From Chloroflexota bacterium (GTDB lineage: Bacteria > Chloroflexota > Dehalococcoidia > GIF9 > UBA5629): a DNA stretch of 6,054 nt. Position numbers and translations under genes: made by a program. Below the pieces are notes generated by a model, which was not told where the DNA came from, made no database searches, and saw only the letters and a list, made by a program, of their open reading frames with translations. The stretch covers positions 1-6,054 of the forward strand of contig JAPLHL010000051.1 in assembly GCA_026389655.1 (NCBI GenBank). Reading direction: 5' to 3'. Below, one piece after another: positions 4,762-6,054 of the stretch (its first letter is position 1; every line of letters starts with the position of its first letter).

Positions 4762-6054
4762 GAATCTGTATCTGCTTTCCATCCGCCCTTTTTACTGATG
4801 GCCCTGATACGCCATACGATTAAAATGATAATCACAAGAACCAAAAGGCCGATCGCTGCCGGCCAGATCAAATTGGCGCCGGTAAACTCGATGGACTGTA
4901 CCTTGCTCCAATCGCTGGCATTACCGGCCAGGTCGACGGCTTTGACCCTCCAGTACAATTTACCCATCATTGGTTTTTCACTGCCCTGGAGCTTATACTC
5001 GGGCTTTTCAAGCTTGTCCCTGCTTATCGGGTGGCCTGAGAAATCTTCTTTCTGACTGATTTCAATGGTATAGGTGACCCCGCTGGGATCCTGGACGGCT
5101 GACCATGTAAATACAACAGGGGCGCTATCAAATAAACCGTATGTTCTGTCAGCTTCAGGTGAGAGGAGTGCCGGGGCCTGGGGCGGTGTGGATTCTATGG
5201 TCAGTGTCACGCTGCCCGTTGCCCCTCCGCCATCAGATACTGTCAGTGTGTGCGCCCCTCCGTTGCTGGCAGGCGGTTTGAAGCTGGTATTGATATTGCC
5301 TTTAAAATCAGTGCTGGCGCTGGTGGTGATCTTCTTTAAATCGTAAAAGAAGGTCAAGGGCTGGTTGGAGCTGAACCCGTCCCCTATCAGCACCATGCTA
5401 TCACCGATGGAGCCGCTGTCGGGATTGATGATCAAATCAGGTGTGATGAATATGGTGGATGGAGTAATATCATTAGACTTCGTAGAGTCTCCTGATGCTG
5501 CGATGACGTGGTCACCGTAACTGGTGGCGGGTATGCTAAGCTGTGCTGACCATGATCCCTGGGCGTCAGCGATGATTTTTTCGACAATCGGTAAGTTATC
5601 GAACATAACGGCGATATTGGACTCGTTTCCCTGGAAACCTATGCCGCTGACGATCAGGGTATCATCGACATGGATGACTTCCCCGAGCTTACGTGATGCC
5701 TGCTCGATATGAATGCCGGGCGCTACGCTGAAAGAGATTTCAGGTACATCTTCCTGAGATGACATGTTGCCGCGAGCGTCCAGTTTGTGAACGCCCCTTG
5801 AGGAGGAGGGTATGGAAAAAGACGATTGCCATGCCCCGTTGTTATTGGCAATCAATCCAGATTTTACAGTAGTATTATCGTAAAGCACGGCAATGCTTGA
5901 TTCACCGTTGCCAAAACCCTGCCCAGATACATTGACTACGCGTCCGACCCAGCCGGAGGAAGGATTGACGGCAATCGACGGGGTGACTTCAAAAGCCTTA
6001 TTGCCGACTTCCTGGATAGATGTGCTAGGTCCGGCTGCGCTGATATTGTGGCTG
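4758..6054 (-). CDS. Cell-surface protein with Ig-like repeats, Fn3-like domain and C-terminal membrane anchor (partial, N-terminus outside window)
   Basis: The frame is open from the right edge to the TGA at 4760-4758, giving 431 residues. A GTG at 5888 is an internal Val rather than the start, because the same repeat pattern continues upstream of it. Three related modules follow each other: about 5981-5769 (PSIAVNPSSGWVG... IPSSSRGVHKLDARG), 5720-5490 (PGIHIEQASRKLG... IPATSYGDHVIAASG) and 5441-5229 (PDLIINPDSGSIG... PPASNGGAHTLTVSDG). Each has 'Vx(V/I)SGxGF'-like and 'G-x-W/I ... IP ... G-x-H' positions, as in IPT/TIG-type Ig-fold repeats. An Fn3-like domain comes next (PPQAPALLSPE, FTWSAVQDPSGVTYTIEIS, YWRVKAVDLAGNASDWS), then a membrane helix of about 18 residues (4868-4815) and a basic tail (RIRAISKKGGWK). 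The topology is outside repeats, one C-terminal anchor and a short cytoplasmic tail. It probably serves adhesion or envelope structure; ligand and enzymatic activity, if any, are unknown. Confidence 0.8.
   Translation of the reverse strand, partial: SHNISAAGPSTSIQEVGNKAFEVTPSIAVNPSSGWVGRVVNVSGQGFGNGESSIAVLYDNTTVKSGLIANNNGAWQSSFSIPSSSRGVHKLDARGNMSSQEDVPEISFSVAPGIHIEQASRKLGEVIHVDDTLIVSGIGFQGNESNIAVMFDNLPIVEKIIADAQGSWSAQLSIPATSYGDHVIAASGDSTKSNDITPSTIFITPDLIINPDSGSIGDSMVLIGDGFSSNQPLTFFYDLKKITTSASTDFKGNINTSFKPPASNGGAHTLTVSDGGGATGSVTLTIESTPPQAPALLSPEADRTYGLFDSAPVVFTWSAVQDPSGVTYTIEISQKEDFSGHPISRDKLEKPEYKLQGSEKPMMGKLYWRVKAVDLAGNASDWSKVQSIEFTGANLIWPAAIGLLVLVIIILIVWRIRAISKKGGWKADTDS
5229..5981 (-). repeat. 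Three tandem Ig-like protein repeats
   Basis: Module starts are spaced 261 and 279 bases apart (87 and 93 residues). The similarity is at protein level only, so the repeats are old and diverged rather than recent DNA duplications. The first module lies close to the window edge and more copies may follow beyond it. Confidence 0.65.

Noticed and set aside
5886..5888. GTG as the start of the surface protein
   Set aside because: The same frame stays open to the window edge and encodes the beginning of the first Ig-like module (PSIAVNPSSG...), so the GTG is an internal Val.

Overview
The window looks like chromosomal DNA of a free-living bacterium, most likely Chloroflexota and perhaps Dehalococcoidia. 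This is an inference from gene content: a solitary tubulin/FtsZ-like GTPase that is not canonical FtsZ, a membrane-anchored multi-domain surface protein, an LCM-type methyltransferase, and an isolated terminase-like gene with small helical ORFs before it. There is no marker gene in the window, so the assignment is tentative. I see no rRNA, tRNA, CRISPR array or transposase.

Layout. (1) 1-252, minus strand: the N-terminal membrane part of a histidine-kinase-type 7TM sensor, running off the left edge and broken by an in-frame amber codon. (2) 253-385: a divergent intergenic region with a GC palindrome and weak promoter-like sites. (3) 386-880, plus strand: an 8-codon mini-ORF with a strong Shine-Dalgarno, then two small overlapping helical ORFs, the second resembling the small proteins that precede terminase genes. 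(4) 881-1036: a degenerate TTCCAA/TTGG intergenic repeat. (5) 1041-2402, plus strand: a complete phage-type terminase large subunit with ATPase and nuclease residues intact. (6) 2403-2520: a second TTCCAA-type repeat that reaches into the end of the next gene. (7) 2512-3411, minus strand: an LCM-family SAM-dependent methyltransferase. (8) 3441-3472: a strong hairpin terminator. (9) 3492-4673, minus strand: the tubulin/FtsZ-superfamily GTPase, with a near-consensus promoter just upstream. (10) 4758-6054, minus strand: the C-terminal 431 residues of a surface protein with three Ig-like repeats, an Fn3-like domain and a C-terminal membrane anchor.

How they relate. The three minus-strand genes on the right lie head to tail, but the GTPase has its own promoter and terminator and so appears to be a single-gene unit. 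The plus-strand terminase cassette is a separate accessory island: no portal, capsid, protease or tail gene is visible, and the large-subunit gene is bracketed by two related repeat elements. The most interesting parts are this stand-alone terminase cassette with its repeats, the divergent tubulin-like GTPase, and the amber-interrupted sensor.
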